Shown: positions 27,496 to 35,925 of the stretch, in pieces
Layout: every line of letters starts with the position of its first letter
Numbering within the stretch: the stretch's first letter is position 1
Source: Sulfuricaulis sp.
Lineage (GTDB): Bacteria > Pseudomonadota > Gammaproteobacteria > Acidiferrobacterales > Sulfurifustaceae
DNA length: 64,000 nucleotides
NCBI RefSeq assembly: GCF_024653915.1
Contig: NZ_JANLGY010000013.1
Location: forward strand, 245,308 to 309,307
Direction: 5' to 3'
Notes under the pieces: generated by a model
Databases searched by the model: none
The model's input: the letters and a program-made list of their open reading frames with translations, nothing else
What the model was told of the DNA's origin: nothing
Made by a program: the position numbers and the translations under genes

Positions 27496-27536
27496 ATCCT
27501 AGCGTGAAAAAACCAATGGATTTTGACCTGTATCAA
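27496..27536 (-). promoter_or_regulatory. FNR-type box and -10 region driving hypABFE
   Basis: TTGACCTGTATCAA (27523-27536) matches the FNR/ANR consensus TTGAT-N4-ATCAA at 9 of 10 positions. On the minus strand a TAGGAT -10 lies at 27501-27496, giving a start near 27489 with the box centred about -40.5, the class II activator position. The box is 175 bases from the plus-strand hydrogenase genes and might also act on them. Confidence 0.65.
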
Positions 27537-27704
27537 TAAACGCTAATATTCCATGGGTTACAAATGCAGCGCGCAATCAACAACAACACCAGTACGGATA
27601 CAGGGTGAATTGTTCATTTTGCAGCTTGCTTAATAATGCGCCTGACGGGGGCGCGGCTGCAAGTTCAAGGAAAACTCAAGCGAATCGTCAGGGGTTAGAC
27701 CGAC
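27537..27704. other. Rest of the divergent hyp/hydrogenase regulatory gap
   Basis: No gene is seen. A TTAATAATG stretch (around 27630) could be a -10 for the rightward operon, and an imperfect GCGCCTGACGGGGGCGC hairpin follows it. No sigma-54 box was found. Confidence 0.4.
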
Positions 27705-28328
27705 GTGGGCGCTATGCCTGAATTGCCAGTGAAAACCAGAACGCTCGTTCTGGGACTGGGCAATACGTTGCTGGGCGACGAGGGCGCCGGTGTTTACGCG
27801 GTGCGCGCCCTGCAAGAGAAGCATGCCAATCTCACCCATGTCGAATTCCTCGACGGCGGCACCCTGAGTTTCACGCTTGCCGGTTCTATCGAAGATGCTG
27901 AAAACCTCATCGTCATCGATGCTGCCCAGCTGAAAGACAAGCCTGGCACGGTGCGCGTATTCGAGGGAGAAGACATGGATCGTTTTCTCGGCAGCAATCG
28001 CAAGAGCAGCGTTCACGAAGTCAGCCTCATGGACCTGATGGCGATCGCCATTCTGGCGGAGTCGCTGCCGGCACGTCGCGCACTCATCGGCATTCAACCC
28101 GAATATCTCGACTGGTCGGACGCACCGACCGACGCCGTCGCGCGCGCCATTCCGCTGGTGTGCGACATGGCCATGGATCTCGTCAACAGATGGCAGAGAG
28201 AGGGGCGGTCCGAGCAGGGAGCCGGGACCCCGCGAAGCGGGGATGCGACCGGCCGCGAGTGGCCGCCGGCCGTCGACAGCGGAATATTTCAGACGGCAGG
28301 AAGACACGGAGGCGGCGAACGCGCATGA
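27705..28328 (+). CDS. hupD: [NiFe]-hydrogenase maturation endopeptidase (HupD/HyaD family)
   Basis: It cuts the C-terminal peptide from the matured large subunit. The nickel-sensing residues are present: Glu in GNTLLGDEGAGVYAV, Asp in VIDAAQLKD and His in VHEVSLMD. The final ~45 residues (QREGRSEQGAGTPRSGD onward) are low-complexity and beyond the usual protease length (~160). Start GTG 27705 has AGGGG 10 bases upstream; ATG 27714 is the alternative. It overlaps the next gene by 4 bases. Confidence 0.9.
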   Translation: MGAMPELPVKTRTLVLGLGNTLLGDEGAGVYAVRALQEKHANLTHVEFLDGGTLSFTLAGSIEDAENLIVIDAAQLKDKPGTVRVFEGEDMDRFLGSNRKSSVHEVSLMDLMAIAILAESLPARRALIGIQPEYLDWSDAPTDAVARAIPLVCDMAMDLVNRWQREGRSEQGAGTPRSGDATGREWPPAVDSGIFQTAGRHGGGERA

Positions 28329-28777
28329 ATCATATTAAAGGTATTCCCATCGCCACCGAAGGTATGCCGTTTGTCCCGGCGCTGAGCCATGGCAACGCCC
28401 TGCCATTACTGCACGAGATCGAGGTCCTGCTGAGCGATCTCGTGACCACGGGCAAATCCGCCAGCATCGATCTGCGCAGCTTGCCCATGCTCCCGGACGA
28501 TTATGAAAAGCTTCTCGAGGTTCTCGGTGAGGGCGAGGTCAGCGCCACAGTCAACGTGCTCGGCCCGACGCTGGCGCGCGAGACGGCGATTCACGGCGTG
28601 TGGTGGGTCACGCACCAGAATGCCGACGGCGAGGTGACCGCGCAATTCATCGAAGTGACCTATCTGCCCGAAATACTCAAGACACATCCCGCCGACGCCC
28701 GCGCGGCGGTGGAAACATTACGTTCACGCCTATTGCAGTCAGCGCCAATGACGGAAGGAGATGACCATGCCGGATAA
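28325..28777 (+). CDS. HupH/HyaF-like hydrogenase accessory protein
   Basis: A 150-residue protein resembling the HupH C-terminal domain: LPLLHEIEVLLSDLVTTGKSASIDLRSLPM, then LGEGEVSA, and the conserved ETAIHGVWWVTH segment (residues ~88-99). It is half the length of classical HupH/HyaF, carrying essentially one domain. These proteins assist assembly of the iron-sulfur small subunit. Start ATG 28325 within ATGA overlap; its end overlaps the hydrogenase small-subunit start. Confidence 0.8.
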   Translation: MNHIKGIPIATEGMPFVPALSHGNALPLLHEIEVLLSDLVTTGKSASIDLRSLPMLPDDYEKLLEVLGEGEVSATVNVLGPTLARETAIHGVWWVTHQNADGEVTAQFIEVTYLPEILKTHPADARAAVETLRSRLLQSAPMTEGDDHAG

Positions 28778-29825
28778 TATGACTCTGGGTGAAAAACTCG
28801 TGCAACAGGGAATCAGTCGCCGAACCTTTCTCAAGTTCTGCGCCTCCATGGCTTCTCTCATGGCGCTGCCGCCGTCCATGGCCGCGGAAATGGCGGAAAA
28901 GCTGGCCAAGCTCAGGCGCCAGTCGGTAATCTGGCTGTCGTTCCAGGAATGCACCGGCTGCACCGAATCCATCACGCGCTCGCACTCGCCGACGATTGAG
29001 AGCCTCATTTTTGATGCCATCTCGCTGGACTACCACCATACGCTGATGGCCGCCTCGGGCACGGCGGCCGAGCATGCGCGTGAGCAGGCGATGAAGGAAA
29101 ACGCCGGCAAATACCTGCTGGTCGTGGACGGTTCGGTGCCGGCCAAAGACACGGAGTACTATTCCACCATCGCCGGTATCAGCAACTACGACATGCTGGT
29201 TGACACCGCCAAGGGTGCGATGGCGATTCTTTCGGTCGGCACCTGCGCTGCCTACGGCGGCATTCCCAAGGCCAACCCCAATCCGACGGGCGCGGTCGCG
29301 GTGTCTGACATTATCAAGGACAAACCCATTATCAATATCCCGGGCTGTCCGCCGATTGCGACAGTCATGACCGGCGTGATCGCGCATGTGCTGACGCTTG
29401 GCACCATTCCCGACCTCGACGAATTGGGACGGCCCAAGGTGTTCTTCGGCGACACCATCCACGACCGCTGTTACCGCCGGCCTTTCTACGATCAGGGCAA
29501 GTTCGCCAAGAGCTTCGACGACGAGGGTGCGCGCAACGGTTGGTGCCTGTATGAGCTGGGCTGCAAAGGACCGACCACGTACAACTCCTGCGCCACCACG
29601 AAATGGAACGGTGGTGTGAGCTTCCCGATCGAATCCGGTCACGGGTGTCTCGGCTGTTCCGAGCCGGATTTCTGGGACAAGGGCAGTTTCTACAAGCCGT
29701 TGTCCACCGGCGAGTGGGGCGGCGGTCAAATTCTTGCAGCCGGCGTTGCGGCTGGCGCGGTCATCGGTGTCGGTGCGGCGTTCGCCGCCCGTAAACGCCA
29801 AGACAAGGCCAGCGGAGGTAAATAA
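28767..29825 (+). CDS. hynS: [NiFe]-hydrogenase small subunit, Isp-type group 1 (HynS)
   Basis: About 352 residues. A twin-arginine signal (ISRRTFLKFCASMASLMAL) sends the folded dimer through Tat. Cluster ligands: proximal CTGCTE, GTCAAYGG, PGCPP; distal HDRCYRR and CLYELGCKGP; medial YNSC...GHGCLGCSEP. A C-terminal hydrophobic segment (LAAGVAAGAVIGVGAAFAA) anchors it. Start ATG 28767 has GGAAGGAG at ideal distance; ATG 28761 abuts that RBS. Confidence 0.95.
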   Translation: MPDNMTLGEKLVQQGISRRTFLKFCASMASLMALPPSMAAEMAEKLAKLRRQSVIWLSFQECTGCTESITRSHSPTIESLIFDAISLDYHHTLMAASGTAAEHAREQAMKENAGKYLLVVDGSVPAKDTEYYSTIAGISNYDMLVDTAKGAMAILSVGTCAAYGGIPKANPNPTGAVAVSDIIKDKPIINIPGCPPIATVMTGVIAHVLTLGTIPDLDELGRPKVFFGDTIHDRCYRRPFYDQGKFAKSFDDEGARNGWCLYELGCKGPTTYNSCATTKWNGGVSFPIESGHGCLGCSEPDFWDKGSFYKPLSTGEWGGGQILAAGVAAGAVIGVGAAFAARKRQDKASGGK

Positions 29826-29827
29826 CC

Positions 29828-30481
29828 ATGGATCTACTTGCATTCGCGAAGGGCCCGATACTGATGTGGTCGTTGATCATTTTTGTTGTCGGGGTGTCGT
29901 GGCGGCTGCTCGGGATACTTTTGCTGCGACGCAAGCCGGACTATTCAGAACCGCGAAGTAATGCGACGTGGTGGGGCGCGGTGCGCACCGTGTTTTCGCG
30001 CATGTGGATGCGCAAGGAGTTTCAGTCGCGCACCGCCTACGGCGCGGCGCTGGGTTACGTGTTTCATATCGGTCTGGCGATAGTGGTATTTTTCTTCGTC
30101 CCGCACATCCTGTTCATCAAGGATCTCACGGGGCTTTCCTGGGGCGGCTTGCCGAGCGGCGTGATCTACGCCACCGGCGTGGTGACCATGATCGCGCTGA
30201 TCATCTTGCTCATTCGCCGTTTCACGCATCCGGTGCTAAAGCTGCTCTCGAACTTCGATGATTACTTCAGCTGGTTCGTCACCACCGCGCCGGTCGTCAC
30301 CGGCCTGTTGGCGGTCGCGCATCTTGGGGCGCGCTATGAAACCTTGCTTGGCTTGCACATCCTGAGTGTTGAGCTGCTGTTTATCTGGTTCCCCTTCGGC
30401 AAGCTGATGCATGCCTTTCTATTTGCCATCTCGCGCGGTACCACCGGCGCCTTGCTGGAGCGCAAAGGAGCAGCCACATGA
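29828..30481 (+). CDS. isp1: Hydrogenase-associated membrane cytochrome b, Isp1
   Basis: A 217-residue integral membrane protein with about five helices, similar in plan to the nitrate reductase gamma/HdrE cytochrome b family. Histidines in GYVFHIGLAIVV, TVAHLGA-type segment (LLAVAHLGARYE) and LLGLHIL are candidate haem ligands. It sits between the hydrogenase subunit genes, the hallmark hynS-isp1-isp2-hynL order known from Thiocapsa, Allochromatium and Aquifex. It probably passes electrons between the hydrogenase and quinone or Isp2. Confidence 0.9.
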   Translation: MDLLAFAKGPILMWSLIIFVVGVSWRLLGILLLRRKPDYSEPRSNATWWGAVRTVFSRMWMRKEFQSRTAYGAALGYVFHIGLAIVVFFFVPHILFIKDLTGLSWGGLPSGVIYATGVVTMIALIILLIRRFTHPVLKLLSNFDDYFSWFVTTAPVVTGLLAVAHLGARYETLLGLHILSVELLFIWFPFGKLMHAFLFAISRGTTGALLERKGAAT

Positions 30482-31839
30482 GCGTCACCGATATCAACAA
30501 GGAACATCCACTGGAGACGCAGGGGCCGCGCTTCGGCATCAAGAAGCCCAAGGCGCGCTACGACAAACAGGGTGAAATCCCGGACAGCGAGCGCGTGGAA
30601 ATCGCCATGAAGAATTTCGTGCGCGACTTCGGTGCCCATGCGGCGACTTACATGGAGTCCTGCATCCACTGCGGCATGTGTGCCGAGGCCTGCCACTATT
30701 ATGTGCAGACCAATGACCCGAAATACACGCCGATCTGGAAACTTGAACCATTCAAGCAGGCGTACAAGCGCGAGATGAGCCCATTCGCCTTTTTCTATCG
30801 CGCGCTCGGTCTTAAGCGCAAGGTAACGGTCGAGGAACTCGAGGAGTGGCAGGAACTCATTTACGATTCCTGCACCATGTGTGGACGCTGCACGCTGATC
30901 TGTCCCATGGGCATCGACATCGCCGTGCTCGTGAGCCAGGCACGCCATGGGATGTTCCAGGCCGGCCTGGTGCCGCACGAACTGTGGGCGGCTGCCGAAC
31001 GTGCCGAACGCGAAGGCAGTCCGCTGGGCGCTACCCCCAAGGTATTCAAAGACCGCATCGAGTGGCTGGCCGACGATCACGAGGTCGATATCCCGGTCGA
31101 CAAGGAACAGGCCGACGTGATCATCGGCATGTCTTCCATCGAGATCATGAAATATCCCGAATCCATCGTGGCTACGGCCAAGGTGTTAAACGCGCTCAAG
31201 CAGAACTGGACCATCCGGCTCGATGGCTACGAGGCCACCAATTTCGGATTGCTCTCGGGCAACTCTCAGTGGCAGAAGGACATGAGCATGAAACTCATTA
31301 ACGCCGCCATCAAATGCGGCGCCAAGCTTTTGATCCTGCCCGAGTGTGGCCATGCCTACGGCGCCCTGCGCTGGATGGGGGCGAACATGTATGGCAAGCC
31401 GTTGCCGTTCAAAGTCATGCATATCTCCGAGTTTCTCGCGGAGAACCTGAAGAACGGCCAGCTCAAAGTGAAGAAAGTCAAAAAATCAGTCACCTACCAC
31501 GATCCCTGTCAGGTCTCGCGCCGCGGCGGCGCCACCCCGGCCGGACGCACCGTTCTGAACGCGCTCGGTGTGGATCTGCACGAGATGACCCCCACGGGTG
31601 ATCTCAACTGGTGTTGCGGCGGCGGCGGCGGTGTCGTCACGATTCATCGTGCCGATGACCTGCGCTACAAGGTATTCGAGATCAAGATGAAGCAGGTAAA
31701 CGATACCGGCGCTGAAATGCTGGTCATGAGCTGCTCCAATTGCCGCCTGACGTTCGATGATGGTCAGTCGCATTTCAAATGGGACAAGACCGCGAACAGC
31801 CTGCTGGAAATGGTTGCTGACAATCTAGTCGAGGGATAA
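30478..31839 (+). CDS. isp2: Hydrogenase-associated HdrD-like iron-sulfur protein, Isp2
   Basis: A 453-residue protein with two [4Fe-4S] motifs, CIHCGMCAEAC (residues ~62-72) and CTMCGRCTLICP (~132-143), and a C-terminal CCG-type domain (HDPCQVSRRGG, NWCCGGGGG, SCSNCRLTF) as in heterodisulfide reductase subunit D. In methanogens the CCG cluster acts on disulfides; the substrate here is unknown. ATGA overlap with isp1. Inferred to be cytoplasmic and bound to Isp1. Confidence 0.92.
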   Translation: MSVTDINKEHPLETQGPRFGIKKPKARYDKQGEIPDSERVEIAMKNFVRDFGAHAATYMESCIHCGMCAEACHYYVQTNDPKYTPIWKLEPFKQAYKREMSPFAFFYRALGLKRKVTVEELEEWQELIYDSCTMCGRCTLICPMGIDIAVLVSQARHGMFQAGLVPHELWAAAERAEREGSPLGATPKVFKDRIEWLADDHEVDIPVDKEQADVIIGMSSIEIMKYPESIVATAKVLNALKQNWTIRLDGYEATNFGLLSGNSQWQKDMSMKLINAAIKCGAKLLILPECGHAYGALRWMGANMYGKPLPFKVMHISEFLAENLKNGQLKVKKVKKSVTYHDPCQVSRRGGATPAGRTVLNALGVDLHEMTPTGDLNWCCGGGGGVVTIHRADDLRYKVFEIKMKQVNDTGAEMLVMSCSNCRLTFDDGQSHFKWDKTANSLLEMVADNLVEG

Positions 31840-31842
31840 AAA

Positions 31843-33615
31843 ATGGCCACTCAAACAGTTGTTGTCGATCCGATCACCCGCATCGAAGGCCACCTTCGCA
31901 TCGAGGCCAAGACCGACGGGAACGGTGTCATCACCCAGGCGTCGAGCGCCGGTACCATGGTCCGCGGCATTGAAATCATTCTGCGCGGGCGCGACCCGCG
32001 CGATGCCTGGGCCTTCGCCCAGCGCATTTGTGGCGTCTGTACGCTGGTGCATGGTATCGCCTCGGTGCGCGCGGTCGAGGATGCCTTGAAATATGAAATT
32101 CCTGCCAACGCGCAGTTGATCCGCAACCTCATGATTGGCGCGCAATACGTGCATGATCATGTGATGCACTTCTATCATCTGCACGCGCTGGACTGGGTTG
32201 ACGTGGTCTCGGCGCTCAAGGCCGATCCGAAAAAGACCTCTGAACTGGCGCAGTCCATCAGCAACTGGCCCAAATCCTCGCCCGGCTATTTTGCCGACAC
32301 GCAGAAGAAGGTGAAGAACTTTGTTGAGTCCGGCCAGCTCGGCATTTTTGCCGGCGGCTACTGGGGGCACCCGGCCTACAAGCTGCCGCCCGAGGCCAAC
32401 CTCATGGCGGTGGCGCATTACCTCGAGGCCCTCGTGTGGCAGCGCGACGTGGTACAGATCCACACCATCTTCGGCGGCAAAAACCCGCATCCGAACTTCC
32501 TGGTCGGTGGTACTCCGGCGGCAATCAGTCTGCATCCGCAGCATCAGGGACAGGGTAAGGGCCCGCAATACCGCGGCGGTGCCGGCGCCACCGCGGTGAA
32601 CATGGTCGGCTTGCAGCGCGTGAAAAACGTCATTGATTCGATGCGCGCCTTCGTGGACCAGGTATACGTGCCCGACACGCTGGCGATTGCCGGCTTCTAC
32701 AAGGATTGGGGCGCGCAGGGTGAGGGCGTGGGCAATTTCATGTGCTATGGCGATTTTCCATCGAAGGGCAACAACGACGTCGACAGTTTCCTGGTGCCAC
32801 GCGGCGTGATTCTCAACCGGGATCTTTCGCGGATTCATGAAATCGATCTCAACGCCGAGGATCAGATTCAGGAGTTCGTTTCCCATTCCTGGTACGACTA
32901 CAGCGGCGGCAAGGACAAGGGGCTGCATCCGTATAACGGTGAAACCAAGCTCAATTACACCGGGCCCAAGCCGCCGTACGAGCATCTCGACACCGACAAG
33001 AGTTATTCCTGGCTCAAATCACCGCGCTGGAAGGGCAAGGCGGTGGAAGTCGGGCCGCTGGCGCGCGTGTTGATGCTGTACGCCAAGGGCCACAAACAGA
33101 CCAAGGAACTCGTCAACATGACGCTGAAGAAACTCGATGTGCCGGTCGGCGCGCTTTTCTCCACGCTTGGGCGCACCGCGGCGCGCACGCTCGAGACCAA
33201 GATCTTCGTCGATGCGCTGGAGGGCTGGTACAACCAGCTGATTGCCAACATCAAGGCCGGCGACGTGAAGACACACAATGAAAAACTGTGGGAACCCTCG
33301 ACCTGGCCAAAGGAGTGCAAAGGCGTGGGTTACACCGAGGCGCCGCGCGGCGCGCTGGCGCACTGGATCGTGATCAAGGACGGCAAGATCGACAATTACC
33401 AGGCCGTGGTACCGAGCACCTGGAATGCCGGCCCGCGCGATCCGGCCGGGCAGGAAGGCCCGTACGAAGCGGCGCTCAAGGGACACAAGTTGCACGATGC
33501 GAAACAGCCGATCGAAATATTGCGCACCATTCACAGCTTCGATCCCTGCATCGCCTGCGCGGTGCACGTCACCGATCCGGATGGCGAGGAATTAACCAAG
33601 GTCAAGATCAGCTAA
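31843..33615 (+). CDS. hynL: [NiFe]-hydrogenase large subunit (HynL)
   Basis: A 590-residue catalytic subunit with nickel ligands in RICGVCTLVHGIAS (N-terminal) and DPCIACAVH near the C-terminus; 15 residues (VTDPDGEELTKVKIS) follow the conserved His and should be removed by the HupD-type protease. It oxidises or produces H2 on the periplasmic side with HynS. The interrupted operon order marks an Isp-type (group 1e-like) enzyme, not the HupSLC type. Confidence 0.96.
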   Translation: MATQTVVVDPITRIEGHLRIEAKTDGNGVITQASSAGTMVRGIEIILRGRDPRDAWAFAQRICGVCTLVHGIASVRAVEDALKYEIPANAQLIRNLMIGAQYVHDHVMHFYHLHALDWVDVVSALKADPKKTSELAQSISNWPKSSPGYFADTQKKVKNFVESGQLGIFAGGYWGHPAYKLPPEANLMAVAHYLEALVWQRDVVQIHTIFGGKNPHPNFLVGGTPAAISLHPQHQGQGKGPQYRGGAGATAVNMVGLQRVKNVIDSMRAFVDQVYVPDTLAIAGFYKDWGAQGEGVGNFMCYGDFPSKGNNDVDSFLVPRGVILNRDLSRIHEIDLNAEDQIQEFVSHSWYDYSGGKDKGLHPYNGETKLNYTGPKPPYEHLDTDKSYSWLKSPRWKGKAVEVGPLARVLMLYAKGHKQTKELVNMTLKKLDVPVGALFSTLGRTAARTLETKIFVDALEGWYNQLIANIKAGDVKTHNEKLWEPSTWPKECKGVGYTEAPRGALAHWIVIKDGKIDNYQAVVPSTWNAGPRDPAGQEGPYEAALKGHKLHDAKQPIEILRTIHSFDPCIACAVHVTDPDGEELTKVKIS

Positions 33616-33626
33616 AGGAGACATCC

Positions 33627-34208
33627 ATGAAACGCGGATATCAGATAGCGGCGGTATTGGCAGCGCTGTTTCTGGCAGGCACGGCGCAGGCGCATACCAT
33701 CGGCGCGCACGGCGCGGGATTCGCCGCCGGCATGGCGCACCCTTTCATCGGGCTCGACCACCTGCTCGCGATGGTGGCCGTAGGCATATGGGCCGCGCAA
33801 CTCGGCGGGCGCGCCATCTGGCGCATGCCGCTGGCATTCATGGCCATGATGGCACTGGGTAGCATGTTCGCCTTCGTCGGATTGCTGCTTCCCGCCGTCG
33901 AGGCCGGCATTGCCGTTTCGGTGCTGGTGTTGGGTCTGCTCATCGCGGTGGCGGCGCGTTTCCCGCTCGCGGCCAGCATGCTACTGGTCGGGGCGTTTGC
34001 ATTGTTTCACGGCCATGCGCACGGCCAGGAGTTGCCGCACGCGGCTTACGCGCTCTTATATAGTCTGGGTTTTTTGCTGGCCACCGGGTTGCTGCACGCC
34101 ACCGGCGCGGTTATGGGAAACCTGCTCAGTCGCGGCATCTCAACGAACTGGGTGCGTCTGATGGGTGGCGGTATTGCCGCCGCCGGCGTGATGTTGGTGG
34201 CTGTTTGA
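33627..34208 (+). CDS. hupE: HupE/UreJ family nickel transporter
   Basis: A 193-residue protein: signal-like N-terminus ending AQAHTIGAHGAG, then about six membrane helices. The signature HPFIGLDHLLAMVAVG (residues ~38-53) and HGHAHGQELP (~130-139) carry the metal-binding histidines. Start ATG 33627 has AAAGGAG upstream. Its place behind hynL fits nickel supply for hydrogenase. Confidence 0.94.
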   Translation: MKRGYQIAAVLAALFLAGTAQAHTIGAHGAGFAAGMAHPFIGLDHLLAMVAVGIWAAQLGGRAIWRMPLAFMAMMALGSMFAFVGLLLPAVEAGIAVSVLVLGLLIAVAARFPLAASMLLVGAFALFHGHAHGQELPHAAYALLYSLGFLLATGLLHATGAVMGNLLSRGISTNWVRLMGGGIAAAGVMLVAV

Positions 34209-34507
34209 CGAGCCGTAAAGCTTGCTGGAAGAACAAGAGTCACGCTTCGCCTGATTCATCAGCGGCCCGCCTTTCGCGTCATCAGAACACAGTCAGGTTC
34301 TTTATACCGCCATTGTATTGTTGTATGCGTCAGGCGGCGGTACCCCCTGGTTACGCTGAAATTATATTGACTTGTCCGTCTCAGATCCGCCTTGCTTGAT
34401 AAATATCAAAGCAGCGGGAGTTCTCTTTCATCAGTATTCAATTATGTTCTCATTCATTGCTAGTTACGTGGCTCTGACGGTGTTGAACTCAGGCGCAGGG
34501 GGCTGAC
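34209..34507. other. 299-base regulatory gap before the V-type ATPase operon
   Basis: No gene on either strand. It contains the FNR box and promoter annotated separately; the rest shows no repeat or clear terminator. Confidence 0.5.
34396..34440 (+). promoter_or_regulatory. Perfect FNR box and promoter of the V-type ATPase operon
   Basis: TTGATAAATATCAA (34396-34409) matches TTGAT-N4-ATCAA at all ten positions. Downstream, CAGTAT (34432) or TATTCA (34435) can serve as -10, placing the box centre at about -41 to -44. This is the arrangement of an FNR-activated class II promoter and predicts anaerobic expression of the ATPase. Confidence 0.75.
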
Positions 34508-34840
34508 ATGAGCGAAGAAATAGAAGATGAACTGCAACGGCTGCTCGATACCGAGCTCCAGGCCGAGGCGCTGGTGCGTGAGGCCGAACTCAAGCGCGAA
34601 AAAATGATCCGCCAGGCGCGCGCGGATGCACGCAGCGCCGAGCAGCAATTTGAGGCGAGGTTGCCGGAACTGCGCGCCTCGTTCATGGAAAAAGCCGAGG
34701 AACGCGCCGTCCAGGCGGTGGCGGAACTGGCACGGCGCTATGAGGAACGCCGTGCCCAGCTGCGTTCCCAGGCGAAGTCGCGCGAGGATGATGCCGTCAA
34801 GGCGGCGGTTGAGTTGCTGCTTGATACGGAGCGGGGCTGA
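34508..34840 (+). CDS. V/A-type ATPase peripheral-stalk subunit G/H
   Basis: A 110-residue, almost wholly helical charged protein (LLDTELQAEALVREAELKRE) typical of the stalk subunit that pairs with subunit E to form the stator. Identification rests on composition and operon position: first gene, 2 bases before the subunit C gene. RBS GGCGCAGGGGGCTGAC before ATG 34508. Confidence 0.8.
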   Translation: MSEEIEDELQRLLDTELQAEALVREAELKREKMIRQARADARSAEQQFEARLPELRASFMEKAEERAVQAVAELARRYEERRAQLRSQAKSREDDAVKAAVELLLDTERG

Positions 34841-34842
34841 AC

Positions 34843-35874
34843 GTGGGCCCCGCCAGCCGCTACGCCTATCTCCACGGGCGCGTATCGCTCATGGGCGCGC
34901 GCTTGCTGTCGGAGACGGCGCTGGCAAATCTCAGCCAGGTGCCGGCGGATCAGGAGACGGAACTTCTCGCAGCAGGTGGTCTCAAGCCGCCATCGGAGGA
35001 GCAGACAGTCGGCGCAATGCGCTCACTCGAACAGCGGCTTATCTCCAGCTTGCTTGCCGATATCGTGGTGCTGACGCGCGCGCTCACGGGAGGCGCGCGG
35101 GATTTTCTTATCTATTGGGCATACCGGTTTGAACTCAGCAATCTCAAAACAATACTGCGCGCCAAGCTGTACGGCGAGAGCGTGGCCACCGTACGCGAGC
35201 AGCTGTTCGACATGGGACCGTTCGCGCGTCTGCCCGTCGATGAATTGTTGCGCACCGATGACGTCACCGAGTTGTTGCGCCGGCTCGAGGGGACGCCCTA
35301 TGCCGATATCGCGCGGCAGGGACGGCGCATCTATGACGAGCAGCACGAGCCGTTCGCGCTCGATGCGGCCGTCGATCGCCAGTACTTCGCCGGTCTGGCC
35401 AAACGTTCCCGTGAGGCCGAAGGCGGCGGCGACCCGCTGCGCACGCTGGTCGGCAACCTGATCGACCGTATCAACCTGCTGTGGCTCCTGCGTTATCGCT
35501 TCGCCTACGGATTGCCGGCCGGCGAAACCTATTATCTGTTGATCCCGGCGGCCTATCGTCTTGGCGGAAACGAGCTCCAGCGTCTTTCGCAACTCGGCAG
35601 TTTCGAGGAGGTGATCGCGAATGTGCCTCCGCCCTGGGGACCGCTGCTCGAAGGAGCGCAATCGGCCGCCGAAGTGACCCTGCGGCTGGAGCGCGACACC
35701 TGGCGTCTGGCGCGCAGCGTCATGGCGCGGGGGGTATTTACGACGGCACGTGCGTTTGCCTATCTGCTTCTGCGCGAGAAGGAACTGCGTCAGATCCGTG
35801 CGGTGGTCAAGGGCAAGCGCCTCGGCGTTGCACCCGACCTCGTGCGCGAGGCCATGGGACTGGAGGCTGCGTGA
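34843..35874 (+). CDS. V/A-type ATPase subunit C (d-like central-rotor cap)
   Basis: A 343-residue soluble protein with the AtpC pattern: SRYAYLHGRVSLMGARLL at the N-terminus, then three similar helical repeats. It couples the membrane ring to the central shaft subunits D/F. GTG start at 34843. Confidence 0.88.
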   Translation: MGPASRYAYLHGRVSLMGARLLSETALANLSQVPADQETELLAAGGLKPPSEEQTVGAMRSLEQRLISSLLADIVVLTRALTGGARDFLIYWAYRFELSNLKTILRAKLYGESVATVREQLFDMGPFARLPVDELLRTDDVTELLRRLEGTPYADIARQGRRIYDEQHEPFALDAAVDRQYFAGLAKRSREAEGGGDPLRTLVGNLIDRINLLWLLRYRFAYGLPAGETYYLLIPAAYRLGGNELQRLSQLGSFEEVIANVPPPWGPLLEGAQSAAEVTLRLERDTWRLARSVMARGVFTTARAFAYLLLREKELRQIRAVVKGKRLGVAPDLVREAMGLEAA

Positions 35875-35925
35875 TCACGCGCAGCGCCATTCCGGAACCC
35901 ATCCTTATTTCTCGAGGAGGCGTTT

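Noticed and set aside
27714..28328. HupD-type and 48912 proteases considered as duplicates of one gene
   Set aside because: Sequences differ widely and each is translationally coupled to a different hydrogenase, so they are separate specific proteases.
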